From NCBI RefSeq assembly GCF_004368785.1, contig NZ_SODM01000002.1, forward strand, positions 723,648 through 787,647: a stretch of 64,000 bases of DNA, read 5' to 3'. Source of the DNA: Flavobacterium sp. 270 (GTDB lineage Bacteria > Bacteroidota > Bacteroidia > Flavobacteriales > Flavobacteriaceae). The translations under genes and the position numbers were made by a program. The notes beneath the pieces were generated by a model. The model did no database searches, had not been told where the DNA came from, and saw only the letters and a program-made list of their open reading frames with translations. Shown here piece after piece: positions 18,719 through 26,729 of the stretch (position 1 is its first letter; the number at the start of each line of letters is the position of its first letter).

Positions 18719-19387
18719 ATGAAAAAATTAATTATAGGTGCTGCAATATTAGTTGCACAAATGTCTTTTGCACAGGTTACCAAAAATTTAGGAGATTTTG
18801 ATACCGTTAAAGTTTACGATAAATTGAGTGTAAAATTAGTTCCTTCTTCTGAAAACAAGATTGTTATAAAGGGAGCAAGGGAAGCTGAATTAGAAGCTGT
18901 AAATAAAAATGGTGTTTTAAAATTAAGAATGCCTTTTCCAAAACTTTTATCAGGAAACGATCTTGAAGTTACTTTGTATTACAAACGTTTAGAGCTAATT
19001 GATGTAAATGAAGGTGCTTCAGTAACGAGTAACGAAACTATAAAAGCAACAGTTTTTAAAGTAAGCGCACAAGAAGGCGGAAAAATTAATGTAGATTTGG
19101 ATGTTGATAAAATAAATGTAAGTTCAGTTTCTGGCGGAGAAATCACATTGTCTGGTAAAGCTTCTAATCAAGATGCAGGTTTAGGTGCAGGAGGATATCT
19201 TCTGGCAAGTAAATTAGCTACGTCTCAAACGAAAGTAAGCGTTTCTGCGGGCGGAAAAGCAGATGTGAATGCTTCGACCTTAGTAGACGCAAAAGTAAGC
19301 GCAGGAGGCTCTATTTACATTTACGGAAAACCAAAACAAATTAATCAGAAAACGGTTTTAGGAGGTAAAATCGAAGAGGTAAAGTAA
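18719..19387 (+). CDS. GIN-domain (DUF2807) exported protein
   Basis: 222 residues from the ATG at 18719, which begins a signal peptide ending MSFAQ; a TTG-initiated extension right after rnr is rejected. The rest is a regular beta pattern: FDTVKVYDKLSVKLVPS at the start, then V-N-N-G-L and repeated VSAGG/SVSGGEI turns. These are typical of the head GIN domain/DUF2807, a right-handed beta-helix-like fold found in Bacteroidetes envelope proteins. Function unknown. It lies between rnr and the LysE-type gene with short gaps (24 and 14 bases). Confidence 0.85.
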   Translation: MKKLIIGAAILVAQMSFAQVTKNLGDFDTVKVYDKLSVKLVPSSENKIVIKGAREAELEAVNKNGVLKLRMPFPKLLSGNDLEVTLYYKRLELIDVNEGASVTSNETIKATVFKVSAQEGGKINVDLDVDKINVSSVSGGEITLSGKASNQDAGLGAGGYLLASKLATSQTKVSVSAGGKADVNASTLVDAKVSAGGSIYIYGKPKQINQKTVLGGKIEEVK

Positions 19388-19401
19388 CTAATTGTATTTG
19401 A

Positions 19402-20082
19402 ATGATAAATGATATTTTAACTGGGCTGCCATGGGGACTTTTTCTAAGTTTTATGGTAGGCCCGGTATTTTTTATACTAATTGAAACCAGTATTACCAAA
19501 GGATTTAGAGCTGCTATGGCTTTTGATTTGGGAGTAGTATTAGGTGATATTTTTTTTATAGGAATAGCTTATTTAGGAAGTTACAGACTTATTCAAAGCT
19601 TAAAAGATAAACCGGCATTATTTATTTTCGGAGGAATCATTATGCTTGCTTATGGAATCATTTCTTTTGTAAAATTAAAGAATGATGAAAAAATGGATGA
19701 CGAAGAAATTGACCGCGATATTATAAAAAGAAACTACGGTAGTTTGTTTATAAAAGGCTTTATCTTAAACGTTATCAACATTGGAGTTCTTGGTTTTTGG
19801 CTGGCAGTTATTATTTCTGTAGGGCCAAAATTAGAAATGGAAAACGCTAGAATGTTTACATTTTTTGCATCGGTTATCATTACTTATTTGTTGGTTGATT
19901 GTATTAAAATTCTATTAGCCAAACAATTAAAATCGAAACTAACGCCAAATAACATTCTAAAAATTAAAAAAGTAATTAGTGTTGTTTTAATGATTTTTGG
20001 AGTGGTGTTAATAACGCAGGGATGGTTTCCGAAAGAAAAAGAAATGGTCAAAAATGCTTTTGAAAGAATTGAGAAAAAGTAA
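19402..20082 (+). CDS. LysE/RhtB-type exporter
   Basis: 226 residues with six hydrophobic segments. The N-terminal GLPWGLFLSFMVGPVFF and GFRAAMAFDLGVVLGD stretches match the LysE/RhtB signature (GP-x-x-F followed by G-x-x-A-x-x-x-x-G). Members export amino acids or small metabolites from the cytoplasm; the substrate is not predictable. It is the last gene of the rnr run and ends just before a strong terminator. Confidence 0.88.
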   Translation: MINDILTGLPWGLFLSFMVGPVFFILIETSITKGFRAAMAFDLGVVLGDIFFIGIAYLGSYRLIQSLKDKPALFIFGGIIMLAYGIISFVKLKNDEKMDDEEIDRDIIKRNYGSLFIKGFILNVINIGVLGFWLAVIISVGPKLEMENARMFTFFASVIITYLLVDCIKILLAKQLKSKLTPNNILKIKKVISVVLMIFGVVLITQGWFPKEKEMVKNAFERIEKK

Positions 20083-20128
20083 TTAACTTAAAAATATACT
20101 GTGAATAAACTTTTACTTTTATAATATT

Positions 20129-20155
20129 AAACCTCTCAATTGAGAGGTTTTTTTA
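20129..20155 (+). terminator. Terminator after the LysE-type gene
   Basis: A 22-base palindrome (20129-20150) followed by T residues, about 46 bases after the stop at 20082. Confidence 0.85.
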
Positions 20156-20171
20156 TGATTATAAGTGTTGT

Positions 20172-20262
20172 TTGTCATTGCGAGGAACGAAGCAATCTTA
20201 CTACAATGATTTAAAAATGTTTGATATTCTTAGTGAGATTGCTTCGTTCCTCGCAATGACAA
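20172..20262. repeat. Large palindromic repeat (REP/MITE-like)
   Basis: Two 32-base arms (20172-20203 and 20231-20262) are complementary except for one position and enclose a 27-base loop. The arm core TCATTGCGAGGAACGAAG is a motif seen in palindromic repeats of many unrelated bacteria, as far as I recall. It is non-coding and lies between a terminator and the tRNA relic. Confidence 0.85.
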
Positions 20263-20270
20263 CAAGGCAC

Positions 20271-20324
20271 AAAAAAACCTTCAAATTGCTTTGAAGGTTT
20301 TAGAAGCCTCTTCCGGATTCGAAC
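20271..20324 (-). pseudogene. tRNA 3'-end relic with its own terminator
   Basis: On the minus strand, T-loop and 3' T-stem (GTTCGAATCCGGA) plus an acceptor-like GAGGCTTC are followed by a hairpin and T run. The same order occurs at 20361-20414 in the intact tRNA-Cys. Everything 5' of the T-loop is missing. The terminator stems of the two copies differ by compensating changes (CTCT/AGAG against CTTC/GAAG). Confidence 0.65.
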
Positions 20325-20360
20325 ATAATCTTTATCTAATTTTTTCTAAAAATTAACCAC

Positions 20361-20391
20361 AAAAAAACCTCTAAATTTCTTTAGAGGTTTT
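20361..20391 (-). terminator. Terminator of tRNA-Cys
   Basis: Stem of 11 bases with a 4-base loop directly downstream of the tRNA on the minus strand, followed by seven T on that strand. Confidence 0.85.
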
Positions 20392-20393
20392 AG

Positions 20394-20464
20394 AGGCATC
20401 GTCCGGATTCGAACCGGAGTAGGAGCTTTTGCAGAGCCCAGCCTAGCCGCTCGGCCACGACGCC
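20394..20464 (-). tRNA. tRNA-Cys (anticodon GCA)
   Basis: 71 bases fold into a full cloverleaf on the minus strand. The acceptor stem GGCGTCG pairs with CGATGCC (one G-T), the D arm closes with GCC/GGC, the anticodon loop CTGCAAA gives anticodon GCA, and the T arm is TCCGG-TTCGAAT-CCGGA. The discriminator is T and CCA is not encoded. The variable loop and T arm match cysteine tRNAs of other bacteria. Confidence 0.95.
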
Positions 20465-20558
20465 ATTACTTGAACGGATGGCAAAAGTAACTAAAATCTT
20501 TAAAATTCAAAACTTTAAAATGAAGTATTTTAAAAATTTAGGTTTTTGTTTTAGAAAA

Positions 20559-20918
20559 TTACTTTCTAATTTCCGTCATTTTTATCGTAACTGATTCTAC
20601 ATCACCACCAATAGGAGGATTTATTTTAGAAACCCAAACTGTAGTTTTTGTTACCGAATTTATCTCTGCCAACACACGATTATTGATTCTTTTAGCAACA
20701 TGCTCTAATAAATGCGAACGAATTGCCATTTCTTCAGCCACAATTTTATTCAAATGAACATAATCTACCGTGTCTAAAAGATGATCTGTATCTGCAGATT
20801 TTTGTAAATCAGTTTTAATTTTTAAGTCAACTGTGTAATCAGAACCTATTTTTCCTTCTTCGATTAAACATCCGTGGTAAGAAAAAGTTCTAATGTTTTT
20901 TAATTTTATAACTCCCAT
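20559..20918 (-). CDS. folB: Dihydroneopterin aldolase
   Basis: 119 residues, the usual FolB length. The N-terminal LKNIRTFSYHGCLIEEGKIGSDY carries the family pattern with the YHGC..EE segment, and LLDTVDYVHLNKIV and SHLLEHVAKRI give the later conserved tyrosine and glutamate positions. It cleaves dihydroneopterin to 6-hydroxymethyl-dihydropterin and glycolaldehyde in folate synthesis. It is a single minus-strand gene between tRNA-Cys and the divergent glnS. Confidence 0.93.
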   Translation of the reverse strand: MGVIKLKNIRTFSYHGCLIEEGKIGSDYTVDLKIKTDLQKSADTDHLLDTVDYVHLNKIVAEEMAIRSHLLEHVAKRINNRVLAEINSVTKTTVWVSKINPPIGGDVESVTIKMTEIRK

Positions 20919-20928
20919 TTTATTATTG

Positions 20929-20991
20929 TTTCAAGTTTAAAGTTTCAGGTTTTCCGCCACTTAAGTAACTTTAAACCTGAAACCTGAAACC
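20929..20991. repeat. Inverted AGTTTCAGG/CCTGAAACT-type low-complexity repeat
   Basis: Repeated TTTCAAG/TTTCAGG words on the left and CCTGAAAC words on the right form an imperfect palindrome in the folB-glnS gap. A similar tract occurs at 34708-34808. Confidence 0.55.
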
Positions 20992-20998
20992 TTTTTTT

Positions 20999-21006
20999 TA
21001 TCTTTG
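20999..21006 (+). promoter_or_regulatory. Promoter -7 box for glnS
   Basis: TATCTTTG matches TAnnTTTG, 19 bases before the glnS ATG. No clear -33 TTG. Confidence 0.5.
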
Positions 21007-21025
21007 CTAAAATTACTATAAAATA

Positions 21026-23143
21026 ATGGCATCAGAAGAGAAATCACTCAATTTTATTGAACAAATCATAGAGGAAGACGTAAAATTAGGTCTTTCAAAT
21101 ACTAAACTTCGCTTTCGTTTTCCACCAGAACCTAATGGATATTTACACATTGGGCACGCAAGTTCTATTGCGTTAAATTTTGGTTTAGGACTTGATTATC
21201 AGTCGCCTGTAAACTTACGTTTTGACGATACTAATCCAGAAAAAGAAGAACAGGAATTTGTTGATGCTATCAAAAAAGATGTAGAATGGTTAGGCTACAA
21301 ATGGTCTGAAGAGCGTTATGCTTCAGATTATTTTCAACAATTGTATGACTGGGCAGTTTTATTAATTAAAAAAGATAAAGCCTATGTTGACAGTCAATCG
21401 TCTGAAGATATGGCGATTCAAAAAGGAACTCCATCTACAGAAGGTGTTGACAGTCCGTTTAGAAATCGTTCTGTCGAAGAAAATTTAGACCTTTTCGAAA
21501 GAATGAAAAACGGTGAATTTGAAGCCGGGACTCATATTCTTCGTGCAAAAATTGATATGAAATCTACTAATATGTTGATGCGTGATCCTATCATGTACAG
21601 GATTTTGCATAAACATCATCATAGAACAGGAGATACCTGGAAAATTTATCCAATGTACGATTGGGCACACGGACAAAGTGATTATTTAGAAGAGATTTCA
21701 CACTCATTTTGTACACTTGAATTCTTGCCTCACCGTGAACTTTACGATTGGTTTTTAGATCAGATTTTAGACGAAAATAAACTACGCCCGAAGCAAAGAG
21801 AATTTGCAAGACGTAATTTATCACATACCGTTGTTAGTAAAAGAAAATTACAGCAACTAGTTAAAGAAAAGCATGTTAACGGTTGGGATGATCCAAGAAT
21901 GTCAACAATTTCCGGATTAAGAAGACGTGGTTATACAGCAACTTCTTTGCGTAATTTTGCCAATACAATTGGTATTGCAAAACGTGATAATTTGATTAAT
22001 GTATCGGTTTTAGAATTCTGTATTCGTGAAGATTTAAACAAAATTGCACCTCGTGTAATGGCGGTTTTAGATCCTGTAAAACTAGTAATTACAAATTATC
22101 CTGAAGGAAAAGAGGAGTGGCTTGAAGCCGAAAATAATCAGGAAGATGAAAGTGCTGGTTTCAGAAAAGTACCTTTTTCTAGAGAATTATATATCGAAAG
22201 AGAAGACTTTTTAGAAGATGCTCCGGCAAAATATTTCCGTTTGACTTTAGGAAAAGAAGTGCGTCTTAAAAATGCGTATATCATTAAAGGAGAATCTGTT
22301 ATAAAAGATTCAGAAGGAAATATTACTGAAATTCACGTAACTTATGACACTGATTCTTTAAGCGGAAGCGGTACAGAAGCAAGTCAGAGAAAAGTGTCTG
22401 GAACTCTACATTGGGTCTCTATTCAACATGCTGTAGAAGCAGAAGTTCGTTTGTACGATCGTTTGTTTACAGATGAAGCTCCAGACAGTTATAAAGACAA
22501 AAACTTCTTAGATTTTGTGAATCCAAATTCATTAGAAATTGTAAAAGGATTTGTTGAACCAAGTTTATCAACAGCTCAAAATGAAGACAAATTCCAATTT
22601 CAACGTTTGGGTTATTTTACTGTTGATAAAGACTCAACTGCTTCAAAATTAGTATTTAACAAAACTGTTGGATTAAAAGATGCCTGGGAAGAAAAAGGTA
22701 AAAAAGAAGAAAACAGCATCAATAATTCTTTAAAAGATATCAATAAATATTTTAAAGTTGAGACAAAACCAGAACGTATTGCAATTGAAAGCGCAATAGG
22801 GGAGAGCATCAAAAATGTTTCCAGTTTTTCTTTATTACAAAATTCATTAAAGAAGAATATCAACAATAATAAGGCTTCACTTTTGTTTTCTCAATTTTTA
22901 TTGAAATATTCAAACTGGAAATCTTCGGATTTTGAAGAAGACGATATTAAAAAATTATATACAATGTCTCTGAGAAGTGAATCTACTTATGTAAGATCGA
23001 AAGCACTTTTGAATTTGAGAGATATTGAAAATTCAGATTTGAGAAATCAATTTGATGATGAGATTTTAAAAGCATATTCAAATCCACCAAAAAATGCATC
23101 GGAAAGAGAAATTGAAATTCTTTCTGAAATGGTGAAGAAGTAA
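21026..23143 (+). CDS. glnS: Glutaminyl-tRNA synthetase with C-terminal extension
   Basis: 705 residues. The class I catalytic core is clear: FPPEPNGYLHIGHA with HIGH at 41-44, LRFDDTNPEKE, and the KMSKS-equivalent VVSKRKL near residue 271. The anticodon-binding beta-barrels end around 'GLKDAWEEKG' at about residue 555, which is where E. coli GlnRS stops (554 residues). About 145 further residues follow, charged and helix-rich, with no recognised motif. It charges tRNA-Gln directly. The gene is monocistronic, with its own promoter box and terminator. Confidence 0.96.
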   Translation: MASEEKSLNFIEQIIEEDVKLGLSNTKLRFRFPPEPNGYLHIGHASSIALNFGLGLDYQSPVNLRFDDTNPEKEEQEFVDAIKKDVEWLGYKWSEERYASDYFQQLYDWAVLLIKKDKAYVDSQSSEDMAIQKGTPSTEGVDSPFRNRSVEENLDLFERMKNGEFEAGTHILRAKIDMKSTNMLMRDPIMYRILHKHHHRTGDTWKIYPMYDWAHGQSDYLEEISHSFCTLEFLPHRELYDWFLDQILDENKLRPKQREFARRNLSHTVVSKRKLQQLVKEKHVNGWDDPRMSTISGLRRRGYTATSLRNFANTIGIAKRDNLINVSVLEFCIREDLNKIAPRVMAVLDPVKLVITNYPEGKEEWLEAENNQEDESAGFRKVPFSRELYIEREDFLEDAPAKYFRLTLGKEVRLKNAYIIKGESVIKDSEGNITEIHVTYDTDSLSGSGTEASQRKVSGTLHWVSIQHAVEAEVRLYDRLFTDEAPDSYKDKNFLDFVNPNSLEIVKGFVEPSLSTAQNEDKFQFQRLGYFTVDKDSTASKLVFNKTVGLKDAWEEKGKKEENSINNSLKDINKYFKVETKPERIAIESAIGESIKNVSSFSLLQNSLKKNINNNKASLLFSQFLLKYSNWKSSDFEEDDIKKLYTMSLRSESTYVRSKALLNLRDIENSDLRNQFDDEILKAYSNPPKNASEREIEILSEMVKK

Positions 23144-23160
23144 TATCAATATAATTTATG

Positions 23161-23188
23161 AAAAGCGCTTTTATAAGCGCTTTTTTTT
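23161..23188 (+). terminator. Terminator after glnS
   Basis: Ten-base perfect stem (23161-23170 with 23175-23184), 4-base loop and eight T, 17 bases after the glnS stop. Confidence 0.9.
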
Positions 23189-23247
23189 ATTATTTAGTTT
23201 TTCTATTGAAATTTAAAAATTTATAATTTTAGTAGATCAAAACTAAC

Positions 23248-23397
23248 CTTCATAAATTGATTCTAAGACGTTTTTTAAATACTTTCGATTCATTTATCAT
23301 CTTTGTAAAAATCTTTAAATAGTAAGCTTTATTTTAGTTTTAGCTTCAATTTTAGACCTATTTAAGGCTTATCAACATTGGATTGTTGATAAAGTTG
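23248..23397 (+). repeat. Direct repeat copy A (about 150 bp)
   Basis: Begins CTTCATAAATTGATTCTAAG and ends GTTGATAAAGTTG. It aligns along its length with copy B 318 bases downstream, sharing the start CTTCATAAATT, AAGCTTTATTT and the end ATAAAGTTG. Confidence 0.75.
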
Positions 23398-23565
23398 AAA
23401 ATCAGAATTGATTTTCATTTTAATTGTGAATTCAAACTCAAAAAACCTACTCAATATTAAATATCAATTTTATTTATTACAAATAATAATTTAAACGTTT
23501 AAATTTATTATTTATAAAAACTATTATATTTTAAAATAATATAATTTATTTAGATTAAAATTGAA

Positions 23566-23715
23566 CTTCATAAATTAAATCTAAGGCAATTTTTAATTTC
23601 TTCCATCACATTAATCATTATTTGAATAATTGTTGATTTAGAAGCTTTATTTAAGTTTTAGGCGTTATTTTTCTTAGTTTAACGGGTTATTAACATACAA
23701 TTGTTTATAAAGTTG
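23566..23715 (+). repeat. Direct repeat copy B (about 150 bp)
   Basis: Begins CTTCATAAATTAAATCTAAG and ends TTTATAAAGTTG. The inverted 9-mers of copy A are degenerate here (TTATTAACA and TTGTTTATAA). Confidence 0.75.
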
Positions 23716-24024
23716 CTATTTTTATGACTACACCAAAAGTCAGCGAAGATTTTAAAAATTTAGATTTCCAACAGATTCAAAATTGAGTTGTATTCAAAAT
23801 TTTAAAATTTACATTTTTGTTTGATGCATATTCAGAACAGAATTCTTAAAAAACAATTTTATGTCCCGATTTTCATTGTGATCTGTATTTGATAATATTT
23901 CGCGTAAAAGGTATTTTTCAGAATAGATTCATAATTTTCAAAATTACATGAGATTGATTTAGCGTTATTTTTAATTTTTAGATTTTCGGCTGACATTCAT
24001 TTAAATCTTAAAAAAATAGAAATC

Positions 24025-24504
24025 ATGAAAATTTTATATTTTACGCTGTCCTTATTATTTGCAAATATTGCAATTTCTCAAACACATCAAATTACAAAAC
24101 ACAATGGAGAAGAGTTAGATGTGAATTTTATTAAAAACGAAAATGGTTTAGTTTATTATTCTTTGAATGGAAGTTCAGAAGAAATGAAAATCAGTAAATA
24201 TGCTATTTCTAAAATCACTAATAAACAGACCAACAAAACTCAGAAAATCTCCGACAAAATAATTGTAGATTCAAAAGACGATTACAAAATGGTAACAGTT
24301 CTGCCTCAGGAAAAGACAATAGGGCTGAAACAGGCCGCTAATTTTTCCGGAGTTTCGACCAGGACAAAAGGCGAACCGCCAATTGCAAATCAAAACCAAA
24401 CTGCTATGAGAATCAAAACGCAGTCTGCATCAAATGGTTATCCGTTTGTAAGCATTGTTGAAAAATCTGATGGTAAATACGAAGCGGTTGCTTATGTGTA
24501 TTAA
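24025..24504 (+). CDS. Hypothetical exported protein
   Basis: 159 residues with a signal peptide (MKILYFTLSLLFANIAISQ). The first half (KHNGEELDVNFIKNENGLVYY) resembles the short beta repeats found in many Flavobacteria periplasmic proteins that read as 'turn a stimulus into a residue change', but no named domain is evident. The C-terminus ends GYPFVSIVEKSDGKYEAVAYVY. It stands alone after a long gap; function not recognised. Confidence 0.75.
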   Translation: MKILYFTLSLLFANIAISQTHQITKHNGEELDVNFIKNENGLVYYSLNGSSEEMKISKYAISKITNKQTNKTQKISDKIIVDSKDDYKMVTVLPQEKTIGLKQAANFSGVSTRTKGEPPIANQNQTAMRIKTQSASNGYPFVSIVEKSDGKYEAVAYVY

Positions 24505-24595
24505 TTGTATTGTTAATTTTTGATAAATATCAATTTAATAACAATTTGTATTTTGAAAATTGAGTACCTTTATTAATCATTTAAATTTAAATATC

Positions 24596-24922
24596 ATGTC
24601 TAAAAACTTAAATACAGCGGCAGCAATTTTAGCAGCAGCAGCGGCAGGAGCAGCCATCGGAATTTTATTTGCTCCAGATAAAGGTTCTAAAACGAGAGCT
24701 AAATTGAAGGAAGGAATTGATGATGCGGCACATAATATTAAAGATTCTTATGACGCAAGTTCTGAAGTGCTTCGTGAAAAATTTACAGGTGCAACAAAAA
24801 ATCTTGATGGAACTTTGAATGATTTACTGTCGAATGTAAGTCATAAAACGGAAGAAGTAATTTCTTTTTTAGAAAAAAAACTGGCTGAATTAAAAGCCCA
24901 AAATGCTAAACTTCAGAAATAA
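24596..24922 (+). CDS. YtxH-domain membrane protein
   Basis: 108 residues from the ATG at 24596 (MSKNLNT), preferred because the YtxH motif begins there. An Ala/Gly-rich helix at about 7-25 runs into GILFAPDKGSKTRAKLKEG, the YtxH (gas-vesicle-protein-like) signature, then a charged amphipathic helix to the end. Such proteins are small, stress-linked envelope proteins of unknown mechanism. Followed by the holin-like gene and a third small gene, probably one transcription unit. Confidence 0.87.
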   Translation: MSKNLNTAAAILAAAAAGAAIGILFAPDKGSKTRAKLKEGIDDAAHNIKDSYDASSEVLREKFTGATKNLDGTLNDLLSNVSHKTEEVISFLEKKLAELKAQNAKLQK

Positions 24923-25038
24923 TATATTGGAAGCACAAATGCAATTGATTTTTTAGTTGTTTTTATTTATTAAAGTGGATAAAAAATGATTATTTAGTTG
25001 TGCATTTTGTGCTTCTTTTTTTAATTAAAAATTTAAAT

Positions 25039-25389
25039 ATGGCTTTTGAAGAATTAAAAGAAAATACAGAGAATATTCAGGAAAGCACTAAAGCTTACAT
25101 TGATAGTAACTTAGCTTATTATAAACTCTGGGGTTTTAAAGTTGCAATGAAATCAACGACTTTAATATTTAAGTTTACTTTGATTTTATTATGTTTCAGC
25201 ATGGTTATGATTTTCGGATCTTTTGCGGCTGCGTATGCTTTTGGTTCTTTATTTGGAAGTAATGCACTCGGATTTTTGGCAGTAGGAGGGATCTATCTTT
25301 TGTTTACAATTTTACTTTTTCTGATAAAAGATAAAGTTGTGGAAGGTCCTATTTTAGAGAAATTTTCAGAAATCTTTTTTAACGATTAA
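25039..25389 (+). CDS. Phage-holin-family (Holin-X/DUF-type) membrane protein
   Basis: 116 residues from the ATG at 25039 (MAFEELKENTENIQ). A helical, acidic N-terminal 35 residues precede two membrane segments (about 44-74 and 80-102) and a short tail. This is the layout of the 'phage holin family' proteins that occur on bacterial chromosomes next to YtxH proteins. No phage genes are near, so lysis is unlikely and an envelope role is inferred. Three bases separate its stop from the next start. Confidence 0.8.
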   Translation: MAFEELKENTENIQESTKAYIDSNLAYYKLWGFKVAMKSTTLIFKFTLILLCFSMVMIFGSFAAAYAFGSLFGSNALGFLAVGGIYLLFTILLFLIKDKVVEGPILEKFSEIFFND

Positions 25390-25392
25390 TTT

Positions 25393-25647
25393 ATGGAAGT
25401 AAAAAAATACTCATCGTATGCTGAAATTGAAAAAGATCTTGAAATTTTAAAACTAGAAAGAGAGATCAATTATCAGAAAATGGTTTTGAGTTTTCAGAAA
25501 ACGAAAGAAAGTATTACGCCTGAAAATGTTTTGGGTGGGATTTTTTCTTCGTTCAAAGATTACTTTTCAAATTCTTATGGAAGCATTTTACAATCGGTTT
25601 TGCCCTTTGCAATCAATTGGTTTATAAATAAAAAAAGAGGCAGTTAA
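25393..25647 (+). CDS. Small protein of the YtxH-holin cluster (DUF6327-like)
   Basis: 84 residues. A Lys/Glu-rich helix (residues 1-35) leads to a more hydrophobic C-terminus (SILQSVLPFAINWF) and a basic end. I think this is the family named DUF6327, always found beside YtxH and holin-like genes in Flavobacteria, but I could not confirm the number. The stop codon lies in the loop of the terminator hairpin. Confidence 0.72.
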   Translation: MEVKKYSSYAEIEKDLEILKLEREINYQKMVLSFQKTKESITPENVLGGIFSSFKDYFSNSYGSILQSVLPFAINWFINKKRGS

Positions 25648-25659
25648 GCCTCTTTTTTG
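25631..25659 (+). terminator. Terminator overlapping the 3' end of the small-protein gene
   Basis: Stem AAAAAAGAGGC (25631-25641) with GCCTCTTTTTT (25648-25658). The TAA stop at 25645-25647 lies in the 6-base loop, so the last codons and the terminator share bases. Confidence 0.88.
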
Positions 25660-25672
25660 TTTTTGATATTTA

Positions 25673-26659
25673 TTATTGTGCCGTTTCTGTTGGCTCTGAA
25701 GTATCTGATGGATTATAGTTTATGTCCGTATTGTCTGTTTTTTTAACTTTTCTAGGTTGTCTTTTCATTTCTTCTCCAATAATATTTGAAGCTGAAAAAC
25801 TAGTTACCATACTGTTTAGCATATCACTTGCTGCCTGTGGAGAGTTTGGTAATAATATCAAATTAGAATTAGTATCAGCTCCAATAGCTTGTAGCGTATC
25901 ATAATGTTGTGTAATTACGATTAATGCTGATGCTTCTTGCGAATTAATTCCAACATGATTTAAAACTTCAACACTTTCTACCAATCCACGTGCAATTTCT
26001 CTACGTTGATCTGCAATACCTTGACCCTGAAGTTTTTTACTTTCGGCTTCCGCTTTTGCTTTAGCTACAATTCTAATTCGTTGTGCTTCAGATTCAAACA
26101 TTGCCGCTGTTTTTTCTCTTTCGGCCGCATTGATACGGTTCATTGCATTTTTTACCTGAATATCAGGATCAATATCTGTTACAAGAGTATTGATGATATC
26201 GTAACCGTACGTTGTCATAGCTTCATTCAATTCTCTTTTTACAGCAATTGCAATATCATCTTTACGAACAAACACATCATCCAAAATTAACTTAGGAACC
26301 TCGGCACGAACAACGTCAAATACATAAGCAGTAATCTGATCATGTGGATATTCTAGTTTGTAAAAAGCTTCATATACATGTTCTTGTATTACTTTAAACT
26401 GAACAGAAACTTTCATTTTAATAAAGACATTGTCTTTAGTTTGTGTTTCTATAAGAACATCTAATTGTTGAATTTTTAGATTAACTCGTCCAGCAATTCT
26501 ATCAATTATTGGAATTTTTAATTGTAAACCCGAATTTCTAACGCTTGTAAATTTTCCAAAACGTTCTACAATAACACTTGTTTGTTGTTTCACAGTGAAG
26601 AAAGAAGACATCAAAATGAAGAATGCTAATACTAATAAGATAATAAATGCTGTACCCAT
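25673..26659 (-). CDS. SPFH/band 7 (stomatin-like) membrane protein
   Basis: 328 residues. An N-terminal membrane helix (about 3-25) is followed by an SPFH domain with VIVERFGKFTSVRNSGLQLKIP and RAEVPKLILDDVFVRKDDIA. A long Ala/Glu/Lys-rich coiled helix (about 180-225, AEREKTAAMFESEAQRIR) and a polar tail complete it. This is the QmcA/YbbK-like group of inner-membrane scaffold proteins; function in Bacteroidetes is not established. It converges on the YtxH cluster and lies downstream of gltX. Confidence 0.9.
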   Translation of the reverse strand: MGTAFIILLVLAFFILMSSFFTVKQQTSVIVERFGKFTSVRNSGLQLKIPIIDRIAGRVNLKIQQLDVLIETQTKDNVFIKMKVSVQFKVIQEHVYEAFYKLEYPHDQITAYVFDVVRAEVPKLILDDVFVRKDDIAIAVKRELNEAMTTYGYDIINTLVTDIDPDIQVKNAMNRINAAEREKTAAMFESEAQRIRIVAKAKAEAESKKLQGQGIADQRREIARGLVESVEVLNHVGINSQEASALIVITQHYDTLQAIGADTNSNLILLPNSPQAASDMLNSMVTSFSASNIIGEEMKRQPRKVKKTDNTDINYNPSDTSEPTETAQ

Positions 26660-26729
26660 GGTTATAAAATTTAGTTTTTATGAGCCCGTAAATTACGAAT
26701 ATTCTTCTAAAAATAAATTTCTAAATCAT

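Larger units (their letters stand above)
23189..24024. other. Long AT-rich gene-free region with diverged direct repeats
   Basis: About 835 bases with no convincing gene. It holds two diverged copies of a 150-bp unit (23248-23397 and 23566-23715), a near-palindrome around AAACGTTT at about 23484-23520 and a second AT palindrome at about 23523-23545. The first copy contains TTATCAACA and its exact inverse TGTTGATAA separated by 6 bases (23369-23392). The layout is origin-like or regulatory rather than coding. Confidence 0.6.

Noticed and set aside
24596..25389. Holin-like gene as evidence of a prophage
   Set aside because: No capsid, tail, integrase or lysin genes occur anywhere in the window; this family is chromosomal in Bacteroidetes.
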